Assembly (NCBI RefSeq): GCF_032917945.1
Contig: NZ_CP136624.1
Coordinates: 496,001 to 560,000 of the forward strand
Source: Bradyrhizobium sp. sBnM-33
GTDB lineage: Bacteria; Pseudomonadota; Alphaproteobacteria; Rhizobiales; Xanthobacteraceae
Direction: 5' to 3'
Length of the DNA: 64,000 bases
Positions within the stretch are counted from its first letter, which is position 1; each line of letters starts with the position of its first letter. Below, piece after piece: positions 16,756 through 25,083 of this stretch. The notes below the pieces were generated by a model that was not told the DNA's origin, made no database searches, and was given only the letters and a program-made list of their open reading frames with translations. The position numbers and the translations under genes are program-made.

Positions 16756-17430
16756 ATGACCAAACAGGCCGAATTTGCGGTCATTTTGAAAATGAACCCG
16801 ATGTTTGCGGATTTGGGCGCCGACGAATTGCAGCGGATCTCCGGCCTTTGCCATACCCAGCAGCTCGGCATCGGCGAAATGTTGTTCCAGAAAGGCGATC
16901 CCGGCGACGCCCTGTACGGCGTCCGCCGCGGCCAGATCCGGATTGAAACCGGCGCCTCCGACGGCAGTCGCCTGACGCTGAATTTCATGGGGCCCGGCGA
17001 TCTCTTCGGCGAAGTCGCCGTGCTCGACGGCCAGAGCCGCACCGCAGACGCTACCGCCGGCGAGCCGTCGGAACTGTTCGTGCTGCGGCGCGAGGATTTC
17101 CTCGCCTTCCTGGAGCGCGAGCCCAAGGTCGCAATCAAGATCATCATGCTCTTGTGCCAGCGCATCCGCTGGCAGAGCGAACGGATGGAAGAATCCGTGC
17201 TGCAGCCGCTACCGGTCCGGCTGGCGCGGAGGCTCTGTGCGCTCGCTTCCGATTTCGGTTCCGAAGTTCACATTTCGCAGGAGCAGCTCGGCGTCTTCGT
17301 CGGCGCCGCCCGCGAAAGCGTCAACCGGCAACTGCAGCTCTGGCGCAAGGACGGCATCTTGGACCTGCAGCGCGGACGGATATTGCTGCAGAACATGACC
17401 AAGCTGACCGCGGTGGCGAGGAACGAGTAG
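16756..17430 (+). CDS. Crp/Fnr family regulator, Crp-like subclass
   Basis: This is a 224-aa protein. The cyclic-nucleotide-binding domain (residues about 10-125) has an intact-looking phosphate-binding cassette, FGEVAVLDGQSRTA. After the long dimer helix, the C-terminal winged helix contains ISQEQLGVFVGAARESVNRQL. The recognition helix keeps the Arg-Glu-x-x-x-Arg pattern that reads TGTGA half-sites in Crp, and there are no FNR-type N-terminal Cys. ATG 16756 has GGAAGG upstream. Several class III cyclases in the window could supply its ligand, and a Crp-like box lies in its own promoter. The call as a cNMP-responsive activator/repressor is inference from motifs. Confidence 0.88.
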   Translation: MTKQAEFAVILKMNPMFADLGADELQRISGLCHTQQLGIGEMLFQKGDPGDALYGVRRGQIRIETGASDGSRLTLNFMGPGDLFGEVAVLDGQSRTADATAGEPSELFVLRREDFLAFLEREPKVAIKIIMLLCQRIRWQSERMEESVLQPLPVRLARRLCALASDFGSEVHISQEQLGVFVGAARESVNRQLQLWRKDGILDLQRGRILLQNMTKLTAVARNE

Positions 17431-17468
17431 GTTCCATCCAAACATCGCTGTCTGTCGTATGATGGCGC

Positions 17469-17696
17469 ATGAACAGGATACTTGAGGAAGTTATCGAGCA
17501 TGCTAAGACCTGGCCCTTGGAGGACCAGCAGGAGCTCGCCGAATACGCCCGTCAAATCGAAGCGCGCCGGACCGGTATCTACACGATATCGGATCAAGAG
17601 CGTATGGCGGTCAAAAAGGGGTTGGCTGAAGCCGATCATGGCCAGTTCTTGTCGGAGGAACGCGTTGCTGAATCCGACAAGCGCCACGAAGAATGA
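17469..17696 (+). CDS. Antitoxin-like protein of a type II toxin-antitoxin pair
   Basis: This is a 75-aa acidic, helical protein (MNRILEEVIEHAKTWPLEDQQELAEYARQIEARR, then SDQERMAVKKGLAEADHG). It resembles short addiction-module antitoxins that pair with RelE/ParE toxins. The end of the gene overlaps the start of the toxin frame by ATGA (17693-17696), the usual toxin-antitoxin arrangement. The downstream toxin is interrupted, so this may be an orphan antitoxin. Exact family membership (ParD/RelB or addiction module component type) is uncertain. Confidence 0.7.
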   Translation: MNRILEEVIEHAKTWPLEDQQELAEYARQIEARRTGIYTISDQERMAVKKGLAEADHGQFLSEERVAESDKRHEE

Positions 17697-17977
17697 AACT
17701 ACGCCACACGCCCACGGCGTTTTCCGATCGTGAACAAATATTCGAATATCTGAAGGAACGGTCTCCCGGCGGAGCGTGAAATGTAGCCGCCAGCATTCGT
17801 TACGCCGTCGAACAGCTAAAAGAGCATCCGCAGAGCGGTTATCAGACCGACCATCCTGACGTCCGGGTGATATTTGTCGCTCGTTATCCCTACAAAATAT
17901 CTTATCGCGTGCGGGATGCTGTAGAAATCCTGCACATCCGGCACACATCCCGAAGACCGTGGAAGAACGATAGCTAG
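17693..17977 (+). pseudogene. ParE/RelE-type toxin interrupted by one in-frame UGA
   Basis: A single frame of 95 codons reads MKLRHTPTAFSDREQIFEYL, then KERSPGGA, a TGA at 17777-17779, and then NVAASIRYAVEQLKEHPQSG. It ends YPYKISYRVRDAVEILHIRH followed by TSRRPW. This matches a full ParE/RelE toxin, including the S-P-x-A-A-x-x-V helix and the C-terminal Y-x-V-x-x-x-x-V-x-I-L-x-I-x-H strand-turn. Family members often have Arg at the stop position, so CGA to TGA would be a single transition. The gene is probably inactive unless read through. Confidence 0.8.
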
Positions 17978-18006
17978 CCCATATCGCTTGAAGCGCAGGT
18001 CGTCCC

Positions 18007-21000
18007 TTACTTCGCCGCAGGCGACATCGCCGGCGGGCCCTTTGCGGGCGGCTCCTTGTGATGGTCCGGTCCGTGGCCGGCATCCTCCGTCTCGGCGCTG
18101 GAGACGATCAGTTTCTTGCCGAGGCGCCAGCACAGCGCGCCGAAATCGTCCATCACCATGAACATCGCGGGCACGAACACCAGCGACAGGATAGTGGAGA
18201 AGATCAGGCCGCCGATCACGGCGAGTGCCATCGGCGAGCGGAATTCACCGCCGGCGCCGAACGCCAGCGCTGACGGCATCATGCCCGCCGCCATCGCAAT
18301 CGTCGTCATCACGATCGGGCGCGCGCGCTTCATGCCGGCGTCGATCATGGCGTCTTCGCGCTTCTTGCCCTCCCGGATCGCCGTAGTCGCGAATTCGACC
18401 AGCATGATGGCGTTCTTGGTGACGATGCCCATCAGCATCAGGATGCCGATCCACACCGGCGTGGTGAGCTGCTTGCCGGTCAGCAGCAATGCCGCGATCG
18501 CGCCACCGATCGAGAGCGGCAGCGAGAACAGGATGGTGATCGGTTGCAGGAAGGTGCCGAACAACAGCACCAGCACCGCGTAGACCATCATCAGGCCGGC
18601 AGTGATGGCGGTGGCAAAGCCTTCCGACAATTCGTTGAGGCTTTCGGCGTCGCCCGACGGACTTACCTTGACGCCCTTCGGCAGGCTCTTCATGACCGGA
18701 AGATCGTAGATCAACTTAGTGGCGTCGCCGAGCGCCGCAGTGCCGACGAGGTCGGCTGCGACGGTCGCTTGTCGTTCGCGGTCATAGCGGTTGATGCTGG
18801 TCGGACCCTGATCGAGCTGGATGTCGGCGACGACAGACAGCGGCACGCCGCCGCGTTCGCCGCGCTGGCCGAGCGGCACCCGCAATTGCTGCAGCATCTG
18901 CAGGTCGCTGCGCGCACTGTCCTCGAGCTGGACCCGGATCGGCACCTGACGGTCGCCGGCGTCGAATTTTGCCAATGCCGGACCGACGTCGCCAATAGTG
19001 GCGACACGAATCGTCTGCGACAGGCTCTCCGTCGAGACGCCAAGACGTGCCGCCAGTTCGGCGCGAGGCCGGATGCGAAGCTCGGGGCGATCGAGCGCAG
19101 TTTCCGAGATCACGTTGGCGATGATCGGGATCCGCTTCATCTGCGTCGCCAGCTCGCTGGCGACGTTGTTGACAATGTTGCTGTCGGTGCCGGTCACAAC
19201 AAGAGAAATCGCGCGCAGGCCGTTTTCGTCGAGGAACCAGAAACGGATATCGGGAACGTTTTCCAGCTCCTGGCCGATCTCGAGTTCGAGCTGCCGCTGC
19301 GTAATCTTGCGATCGGCCTTCGGCGTGTAGTTGATGATCAGCGCGGCGCGCCGGACTTCCTGCGTCCCCGGCGGCACCCGGCCGCCATCGACGAAGATGC
19401 TCTTCACCTCCGGACGCTTGCGCAGACGGGCGACGATTTCTTCCGTCACCTTCTCGGTATATGCAAGCTGCGAACCCGGCGGCAGCTCCATCGCCAGCAG
19501 CGAGCGCGCGGTGTCCTGCGCGGGCAGGAAGCCCTGCGGCAACAGCGTGATGCTCCAGATCGAAGCGGCGAAGACGCCGAAGCCGATCAAAACCGTGATG
19601 AAGTAGTGCCGCACCGACCAAGTCACGAGTTTGGTGTAGGTCTGCAGGATGCGCCCGGGCGGCGGATCCTCATGCGGGTGGTCCTTGAGGAAGTAGGCGG
19701 CGAGCACCGGCGTGACGAAGCGCGCGGCGAGCAGCGAGAAGAATACCTGCACCGACACGGTGATGCCGAACTGCTTGAAGAACTGCCCGGCGATACCGGA
19801 CATGAAGCTGGCGGGCGCAAAGATCGCGATGATGGTCAGCGAGATCGCGATCACGGCGAGGCCGATTTCGTCGGCGGCCTCCAGCGCGGCACGATAGGGC
19901 GACTTGCCCATCCGCATATGGCGCACGATGTTCTCGATCTCGACGATGGCATCGTCGACCAGAATACCCGTCGATAGCGTGATGGCGAGGAAGGAGACCA
20001 GATTCAGCGAGAAGCCGAGCAGGTCCATCGCCCAAAACGCCGGGAAGATCGACAGCGGCAGCGAAATCGCGGCGATGATGGTGGCTCTGATATCGCGCAG
20101 GAACAGCAGCACGACGATGACAGCGAGGATCGCGCCCTCGAACAAGGTCGAGATTGCCGCATCGTAATTGCCCTTGGTGAAGTTGACCGAGGTGTCGATC
20201 AATTTCAGGTCGACGTCGGGATGGGCGACCTTCAGCGCATCGATGCGCTTCTGCACGGCCTCGGCCACCACCACGTCGCTGGCGCCCTTGGAGCGCTTGA
20301 TGCCGAGCGCCACCACCGGTTCGCCGTTGAAGCGGGCAAAGGTCCGGCGATCGGCAATGGTGTCGGTGACGGTGCCGAGGTCGTCGAGCCGGACTTCGCC
20401 GCCGCCGAACAGCGGGATCATCGTGCCGGCGAGATCGTTCAGCGTCTTGGCGCCCGCCAGCGTGCGGATCGCCTGGTCGTTCTTGCCGATTTCGGCGCGG
20501 CCGCCGGCGAGGTCGACATTGGTGCCGCGAAGGATCTGGCTGACATTGACCGCGGTGAGCCCCGCCGCCTGCAGCCTATCGGGATCGAGTGAAACGAGAA
20601 TTTCGCGCTCGACACCGCCGATGCGCTCGACTTGCGCCACGCCGCGGACGCCCTGCAGCGCGCGCTTGACGACGTCGTCGACGAAATAGGAAAGCTGCTC
20701 CGGCGTCTTGCCCGGCGAGATCGCGGCATAGGTGACGATCGGCAGGCCGATCACGTCGACGCGCTGGATCAGCGGCTCGTTGACGTTCTGCGGCAGGTTG
20801 GAGCGTACACGGGTGACGGCATCCTTGACGTCGTTGAGCGCGCGATCGGTGTTGGTCTCGAGCGCGAACTGGATCGTCGTCACCGACAGGCCATCGGTGA
20901 TTGAGGACGAAATATGCCGCACGCCCTCGACGCCGGATACGCCGTCCTCGATGGTTTTGGTGACCTGCGCTTCCAATTCAGCGGGAGCGGCGCCGAATTG

Positions 21001-21156
21001 CGCGACCGCGACCGAGATCACTGGGATGTCGGCGCTCGGTAACCGCGTCACCGCGAGCTTGGTGAAGCTGACCCAGCCCAGCACCAGGAGAATGATTGAA
21101 AAGACGATCGAAGGAAGCGGGTTCCGGATCGACCAAGCCGAGATGTTCAAAGCCAT
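18007..21156 (-). CDS. RND efflux pump, inner-membrane transporter (HAE1-like)
   Basis: This is a 1049-aa AcrB/MexB-type permease with two repeats, each with a membrane helix bundle and a large periplasmic loop. The proton-relay Asp pair lies in helix 4 (GILVDDAIVEIENI). The C-terminal half has GILMLMGIVTKNAIMLVEF and MTTIAMAAGMMPSALAFGAG. Its length is normal for the family. The start codon overlaps the stop of the adaptor gene by one base (TAATG), so translation is coupled. Two CDS on the same strand (adaptor, pump) form the unit; an outer-membrane channel gene is not adjacent. The substrate is unknown. Confidence 0.95.
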   Translation of the reverse strand: MALNISAWSIRNPLPSIVFSIILLVLGWVSFTKLAVTRLPSADIPVISVAVAQFGAAPAELEAQVTKTIEDGVSGVEGVRHISSSITDGLSVTTIQFALETNTDRALNDVKDAVTRVRSNLPQNVNEPLIQRVDVIGLPIVTYAAISPGKTPEQLSYFVDDVVKRALQGVRGVAQVERIGGVEREILVSLDPDRLQAAGLTAVNVSQILRGTNVDLAGGRAEIGKNDQAIRTLAGAKTLNDLAGTMIPLFGGGEVRLDDLGTVTDTIADRRTFARFNGEPVVALGIKRSKGASDVVVAEAVQKRIDALKVAHPDVDLKLIDTSVNFTKGNYDAAISTLFEGAILAVIVVLLFLRDIRATIIAAISLPLSIFPAFWAMDLLGFSLNLVSFLAITLSTGILVDDAIVEIENIVRHMRMGKSPYRAALEAADEIGLAVIAISLTIIAIFAPASFMSGIAGQFFKQFGITVSVQVFFSLLAARFVTPVLAAYFLKDHPHEDPPPGRILQTYTKLVTWSVRHYFITVLIGFGVFAASIWSITLLPQGFLPAQDTARSLLAMELPPGSQLAYTEKVTEEIVARLRKRPEVKSIFVDGGRVPPGTQEVRRAALIINYTPKADRKITQRQLELEIGQELENVPDIRFWFLDENGLRAISLVVTGTDSNIVNNVASELATQMKRIPIIANVISETALDRPELRIRPRAELAARLGVSTESLSQTIRVATIGDVGPALAKFDAGDRQVPIRVQLEDSARSDLQMLQQLRVPLGQRGERGGVPLSVVADIQLDQGPTSINRYDRERQATVAADLVGTAALGDATKLIYDLPVMKSLPKGVKVSPSGDAESLNELSEGFATAITAGLMMVYAVLVLLFGTFLQPITILFSLPLSIGGAIAALLLTGKQLTTPVWIGILMLMGIVTKNAIMLVEFATTAIREGKKREDAMIDAGMKRARPIVMTTIAMAAGMMPSALAFGAGGEFRSPMALAVIGGLIFSTILSLVFVPAMFMVMDDFGALCWRLGKKLIVSSAETEDAGHGPDHHKEPPAKGPPAMSPAAK

Positions 21157-22079
21157 TAGCGTGCCCGCGTGCGCTCGAGTTCGTCGGCGAACATGGTCTT
21201 GACCTGGTCGCCGTCATGTAGCGAGGTGCCAGCGTCGGCCACGACGATTTCGCCGACGTCGAGGCCTTCAAGAATTTCAGTGGAGGTTTCGGAGGTCAGG
21301 CCGACCCGTACTTTTCGTGTTTCGATGGTATTGCCCTTGACCACCTGCAGGGTCAGGCGGTCGATGGCGGTGCGCGGGACGGCGACGCCGCAGGAGCGCT
21401 TGGCGTCGATATTGGCGCGGGCAAACATGCCGACTTTCAGCGACGGATTATTGTTCAGCGAGATCCGGACCTTGCCGAGCTGGGTGTTGCGGTCGATCTG
21501 TGGCGAGATCTGGCGGACCTTGCCGACGACGTCGGGCGCATCGTCACGACTGATGCGCACCGTGGCACCCGGATTGAGCTTGAGCAGGTGAACGCTCGGC
21601 ACTTCGGCTTCGAGCTCGATTTCATTGTTCACGGAAATGCGGAACATCGGGCCGGCCTGCGGCGAAGCCGGCGCGCCGACTGCAGTCCTGACTTCGGTGA
21701 CGAGGCCGGCGGCGGGGGCGCGAAGCGATATCGGTCCGGGCCGGCCTCCCGGAGCGCCCGGTACTTGCGGCGGCGGGGTGAGGCGCGCCATCTCCTGATT
21801 TTCGGTGACCGTATCGCCTTCCTTGACGAACAGATCGGTGACCCTGGAGCCTTCCTGATCGACGCCGATCTGGGCCTCGCGGCGCGGCACGATGAAGCCG
21901 GTGACGCGCACCATATCGGAAAAGCAGGCATTGGTGGATTTGGTCACGATCACCAGCGCCTGGCCCGGCGTTTCTTTTTCTTCCGCGCGCGGACGGTGCT
22001 CGAACCAGTAATAGCCAATGGCGAGAGCAGCAACGAAGCCAACTCCGAGCGCAGGTTTGAGATATTCGGAGAATTTCAT
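21156..22079 (-). CDS. RND efflux periplasmic adaptor subunit
   Basis: This is a 307-aa membrane fusion protein with an N-terminal anchor (VGFVAALAIGYYWFEHRP), lipoyl halves (LFVKEGDTVTENQEMARL and ISLRAPAAGLVTEVRTAVG), a beta-barrel and the end GLDVGEIVVADAGTSLHDGDQV. The first gene of the adaptor-pump pair, it ends one base inside the pump start codon. It is shorter than AcrA because the alpha-helical hairpin is reduced (EMARLTPPPQVPGAPGG in its place), as seen in other rhizobial adaptors. It is a paralogue of the orphan adaptor at 5712-6620. Confidence 0.92.
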   Translation of the reverse strand: MKFSEYLKPALGVGFVAALAIGYYWFEHRPRAEEKETPGQALVIVTKSTNACFSDMVRVTGFIVPRREAQIGVDQEGSRVTDLFVKEGDTVTENQEMARLTPPPQVPGAPGGRPGPISLRAPAAGLVTEVRTAVGAPASPQAGPMFRISVNNEIELEAEVPSVHLLKLNPGATVRISRDDAPDVVGKVRQISPQIDRNTQLGKVRISLNNNPSLKVGMFARANIDAKRSCGVAVPRTAIDRLTLQVVKGNTIETRKVRVGLTSETSTEILEGLDVGEIVVADAGTSLHDGDQVKTMFADELERTRAR

Positions 22080-22159
22080 CGCCGGATCAATCCAGACTGG
22101 AAGTCAAATCAAAAAGGGAGCATCTGGCCGGCCGAAGACCAGCCATGGCGCCCAAAACG

Positions 22160-22192
22160 AATACGTCCCGCACTTGTGCTGCGGGACGTATT
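22160..22192 (-). terminator. Intrinsic-type terminator after the OmpA gene
   Basis: A perfect 13-bp stem (AATACGTCCCGCA / TGCGGGACGTATT) has a 7-base loop. On the minus strand it is followed by CGTTTTGGG. It is positioned 33 bp past the OmpA stop and before the adaptor gene, separating the two units. Confidence 0.7.
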
Positions 22193-22224
22193 GTAGCCGG
22201 AAACTATTGCTCGGCGCCACGCCC

Positions 22225-22899
22225 TTACTTGGATGCGTTCGCCGTGGCCTTGTTTTCCATGTTGACGACCTGAACGCGGCGGTTCACTTCCGCCATCGGC
22301 TGGCTCGGATCCTTGAGCTTGCTCTTGCCGTATCCGACGGTGACGAGATCGGTGCCGTTGATGCCGTATTTGTCGACGAGATAGCGCTTGATCGCGTCGG
22401 CGCGGCGCTCGGACAGATCCTGGTTGTAGGCTTCGCCGCCGGCCGCGTCGGTGTGGCCCGCGACCACGAAAGTCGAGCCCTTCAGATCATTGTTGGTGAG
22501 CGCGCGGCCGAGCGCCTGAACCGACGGCAGCGACTTCGCGCTGATGTCGGCCGAGTTATAGTCGAAATTGATCTCCAGATCGATCTTCGGCTTGTCCTTG
22601 ACGATGGCCGCGATTTCTTCGCGCTCGGCGGTCGAGAGCGAGCGCGTGGAGCGGCCGCGGATCTTCTGGACGAACTTGCTTTCGGCAGCGGCCGCGGTCG
22701 GATCGACGGTCTGTTGCGGGCCGACCGAAAGGCCGCGGGTGAGCGGCTTCTTCTCCGGCGCCAGAGCGCGGACGATCTGATCTTCGGTAACGTTCCTCTC
22801 CTGCGCGAGGGCAGTTCCGGCACTTAAGCCGATTGCTGCGCCGAGCGCCGCAACCGAGATGATTGCGGTAAGGGTTTTCGTTGCTGAGAAATTTGCCAT
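22225..22899 (-). CDS. OmpA family protein
   Basis: This is a 224-aa protein with a signal peptide (about residues 1-33, ending ALAQ), a short charged region, and a C-terminal OmpA peptidoglycan-binding domain. The domain has a typical core: INFDYNSADIS, VVAGHTDAAGG, NQDLSERRADAIKRYLV, VTVGYGKSKL and NRRVQVV. There is no beta-barrel. It probably sits in the periplasm, or attaches to the outer membrane by other means. The ATG at 22899 has AGGAGG nine bases upstream. It is followed by a clear terminator; upstream lies the pseudo-caspase/TPR gene on the same strand, about 150 bp away. Confidence 0.92.
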   Translation of the reverse strand: MANFSATKTLTAIISVAALGAAIGLSAGTALAQERNVTEDQIVRALAPEKKPLTRGLSVGPQQTVDPTAAAAESKFVQKIRGRSTRSLSTAEREEIAAIVKDKPKIDLEINFDYNSADISAKSLPSVQALGRALTNNDLKGSTFVVAGHTDAAGGEAYNQDLSERRADAIKRYLVDKYGINGTDLVTVGYGKSKLKDPSQPMAEVNRRVQVVNMENKATANASK

Positions 22900-23047
22900 T
22901 GCCAGTCCCCTCCTGCGGGCTTCCCCACGCGTTTCCAAGGTCATCCAAATGAGCTGCCGGACCTTGGCTTGCGGCCGGCTGCTTTTCTTTAGTCTGGGCG
23001 CCCGCCGCAGGGTTCGAGGCGCCGCCAGCCTTCTACCTAAAAAATCG

Positions 23048-24526
23048 TTACTGCACCCCGTAATCGGCGAATTCCTTGACGATATTGGGGTCCATCGCCT
23101 TCGCATTGTTAATATCGAGATCGCCTTCCGAAATCGAGCCGTTGCGCTTCTTGGCAAGACCGCGGCCGTACAGCGACGACGTCAATCTCGGGTTGATCTT
23201 GAGGGCGGCATCGAAATCAGCAATTGCATTCTTGTTCTGGCCGCTTTTCAGGTTGACGAGGCCGCGGCTATCGAGCGCGTCGACGAAATTCGGCCGTAGC
23301 CGCAACGCCTCGTTGCAATCCTTCAGTGCTGCCTGCAGGTCCCCGATCACCGTGCGTGCCCAGCAGCGGTTATTGTAAGCTTCCACATCTTTCGGATTCA
23401 GCCGCAGCGAATTGTTGAAGTCCTTGATGGCGAGCTCGTAGGCGCCCTTGCTCGCATAGACCTGTCCGCGCCGGTACAGCGCGGCGGCGTCGTCCGGATT
23501 GTCGTTGAGCCTGGTGGTCAGGTTCTTGATGGTCGGGTCGTCGGCCAGTGCAACCGCAGTCGGGCTGGGGCTCTCTGACGGCTTGGCCGGCGGCGGAGGC
23601 GGAGGAATCGCGGCTTCAACCGGCTTTGGCGGCGCCGGAGCAGGCGCGGCCACCTGGGGCGCGGCAGGGGCGGGAGCAGGGGGAGGAGCGGGGGCAGGCG
23701 CAGGGGTAGTTGGCGCTGCAGCAACCGGAGCCGGCGGCGGGCTCGCTGGCGACGGGCTCGCCGGCCGCGGACCGCCACTGGGAATAAAGGAGAAATCCTC
23801 CGCCAGCGACGACGAGATCCACGGCACCTGCTCCTGGCGCGAGGCGCGGGTGACGCCGACGCGGGTGCGGTTCAGCGTTTCCTCCGCCATCAAATCGGGG
23901 GTGCGGATTTCCTTCAGCAGCTCTTTCACGAACAGGCTGCGGTCGCTGCCATTGTCGGAAACGACCGACGAAAGCGCGGCCGAATACATCACCAGCGTGC
24001 CGTTCGGCGCGATCACCGGTGCGAGGCCGGCGGAAAAGCTGCGGAACCGGCGCTCGAACGGATTGCGTCTGGAGGCGTCGATCAGCGCGATCTTGACGCC
24101 GGCGCCGCGGCTGTTGATCTCCCCCAACACGGTTTCGAGGCTGAAACCGTCGCGGCGAACGTCGGCCTCGGTCCAGATCTGCGCATCGACGGGGATCATG
24201 TAGCTCTGGCGGCTCGACTGCACGCCAAAGCCGGAGAAGAATAACAGCGCGACCGACCCCGGCTTGATCTTGCCGTACAGCCGCTCGAAGGCGCGGCGCA
24301 TCTGCTCGCCAGTCAGGTTCTCGCCGATATCGACATTGAAGCCGTCGCGCTTGAGCTCTTCGGCGATGTCGCGCGCATCATTGATCGGCTCCTTCAGGGG
24401 CGCCTCGGCGTCCGGATATTTCGCGTTGCCGATCACCAGCGCATAACGTTCACCGGCTGCGAGCGACGGGGCGACTGACGCCACCGCAAAAATCAGGGAA
24501 AGAAGCAATACAAGGCGGCTTTTCAT
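23048..24526 (-). CDS. Pseudo-caspase with proline-rich linker and TPR repeats
   Basis: This is a 492-aa secreted protein with a signal peptide (residues 1-24, ending SLAA) and a caspase-like domain (about 27-255). A Pro/Ala-rich linker of about 75 residues follows, then three to four TPRs (DAAALYRRGQVYASKGAYEL, VEAYNNRCWARTVIGDLQAA, VDALDSRGLVNLKSGQNKNA). At the catalytic sites SGHG is SGFG (Phe100) and DACR is DASRR (Ser152), so neither His nor Cys is present. This parallels the protein at 4499-5338, with which it shares several runs such as IPVDA, ADVRRDG and ASRRNP. It probably works as a periplasmic scaffold, with TPRs binding partners. ATG 24526 is chosen for the signal peptide. Confidence 0.82.
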   Translation of the reverse strand: MKSRLVLLLSLIFAVASVAPSLAAGERYALVIGNAKYPDAEAPLKEPINDARDIAEELKRDGFNVDIGENLTGEQMRRAFERLYGKIKPGSVALLFFSGFGVQSSRQSYMIPVDAQIWTEADVRRDGFSLETVLGEINSRGAGVKIALIDASRRNPFERRFRSFSAGLAPVIAPNGTLVMYSAALSSVVSDNGSDRSLFVKELLKEIRTPDLMAEETLNRTRVGVTRASRQEQVPWISSSLAEDFSFIPSGGPRPASPSPASPPPAPVAAAPTTPAPAPAPPPAPAPAAPQVAAPAPAPPKPVEAAIPPPPPPAKPSESPSPTAVALADDPTIKNLTTRLNDNPDDAAALYRRGQVYASKGAYELAIKDFNNSLRLNPKDVEAYNNRCWARTVIGDLQAALKDCNEALRLRPNFVDALDSRGLVNLKSGQNKNAIADFDAALKINPRLTSSLYGRGLAKKRNGSISEGDLDINNAKAMDPNIVKEFADYGVQ

Positions 24527-25083
24527 ATTGACGGCGATCCAGCCATAATGGCGCCGATACCAGCTTGCGCCGCGGCGACCATACTCTACGCTATCGGCAT
24601 TATCAAACCGCACGCTCAGCCCGTCAACCGCTTGCGATCTCGTCACTAATTGCGACAATTGACCGCGACCGCGCCGCGTGGATGAAGGGAATAATTGCGT
24701 CCGTCATGGCGGCGCGCGATCTGGCCGGTGCAAACGGTTCCCAATCAGGAGCCGGCAATCCTTTCGCACTGACGCCCCGCTACCAAGTCCCGGCGTGAGC
24801 GTCATACCTCGAAAGTAGGATAGCTAGTACGCCACGGCCTATCGCCTCTTTCACGGTTGCTCTGGGTCAGCCGCTGAGCCTGTCAACGAGCGCGCATTCG
24901 CGCGGCCGGTTGGCGCGCGTGACAACCATCGCTAGTAGTGTGACCCCTCTCACATAGTGCTCTGCAATGCCACGCGGTCGTCATTCGCGCACCGCGTTTG
25001 ACCTTTGCAGGTGACGATGGCTTGCTGCCGGCATCGGCCAAGTTCAGCAAAGAAACGTTCAGCACAAAAGAAAAGTGACACCG
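24527..25083. other. Divergent intergenic region with no gene seen
   Basis: This is a 557-bp gap between the divergent pseudo-caspase and MBL genes. A 77-codon open frame (24565-24798) has no supported start and no recognisable product. The only clear element is the Crp-type box at 24939-24954. Confidence 0.6.
24939..24954. promoter_or_regulatory. Crp-type box with perfect TGTGA-N6-TCACA arms
   Basis: The sequence TGTGACCCCTCTCACA matches the Crp consensus half-sites exactly. Its centre is about 137 bp before the MBL start at 25084, leaving room for a promoter downstream. The divergent pseudo-caspase start is about 420 bp away. Confidence 0.55.

Noticed and set aside
24565..24798. 77-codon open frame in the 24.5-25.1 kb gap
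   Set aside because: No ribosome-binding site, no known motif, and it lies in a divergent promoter region.
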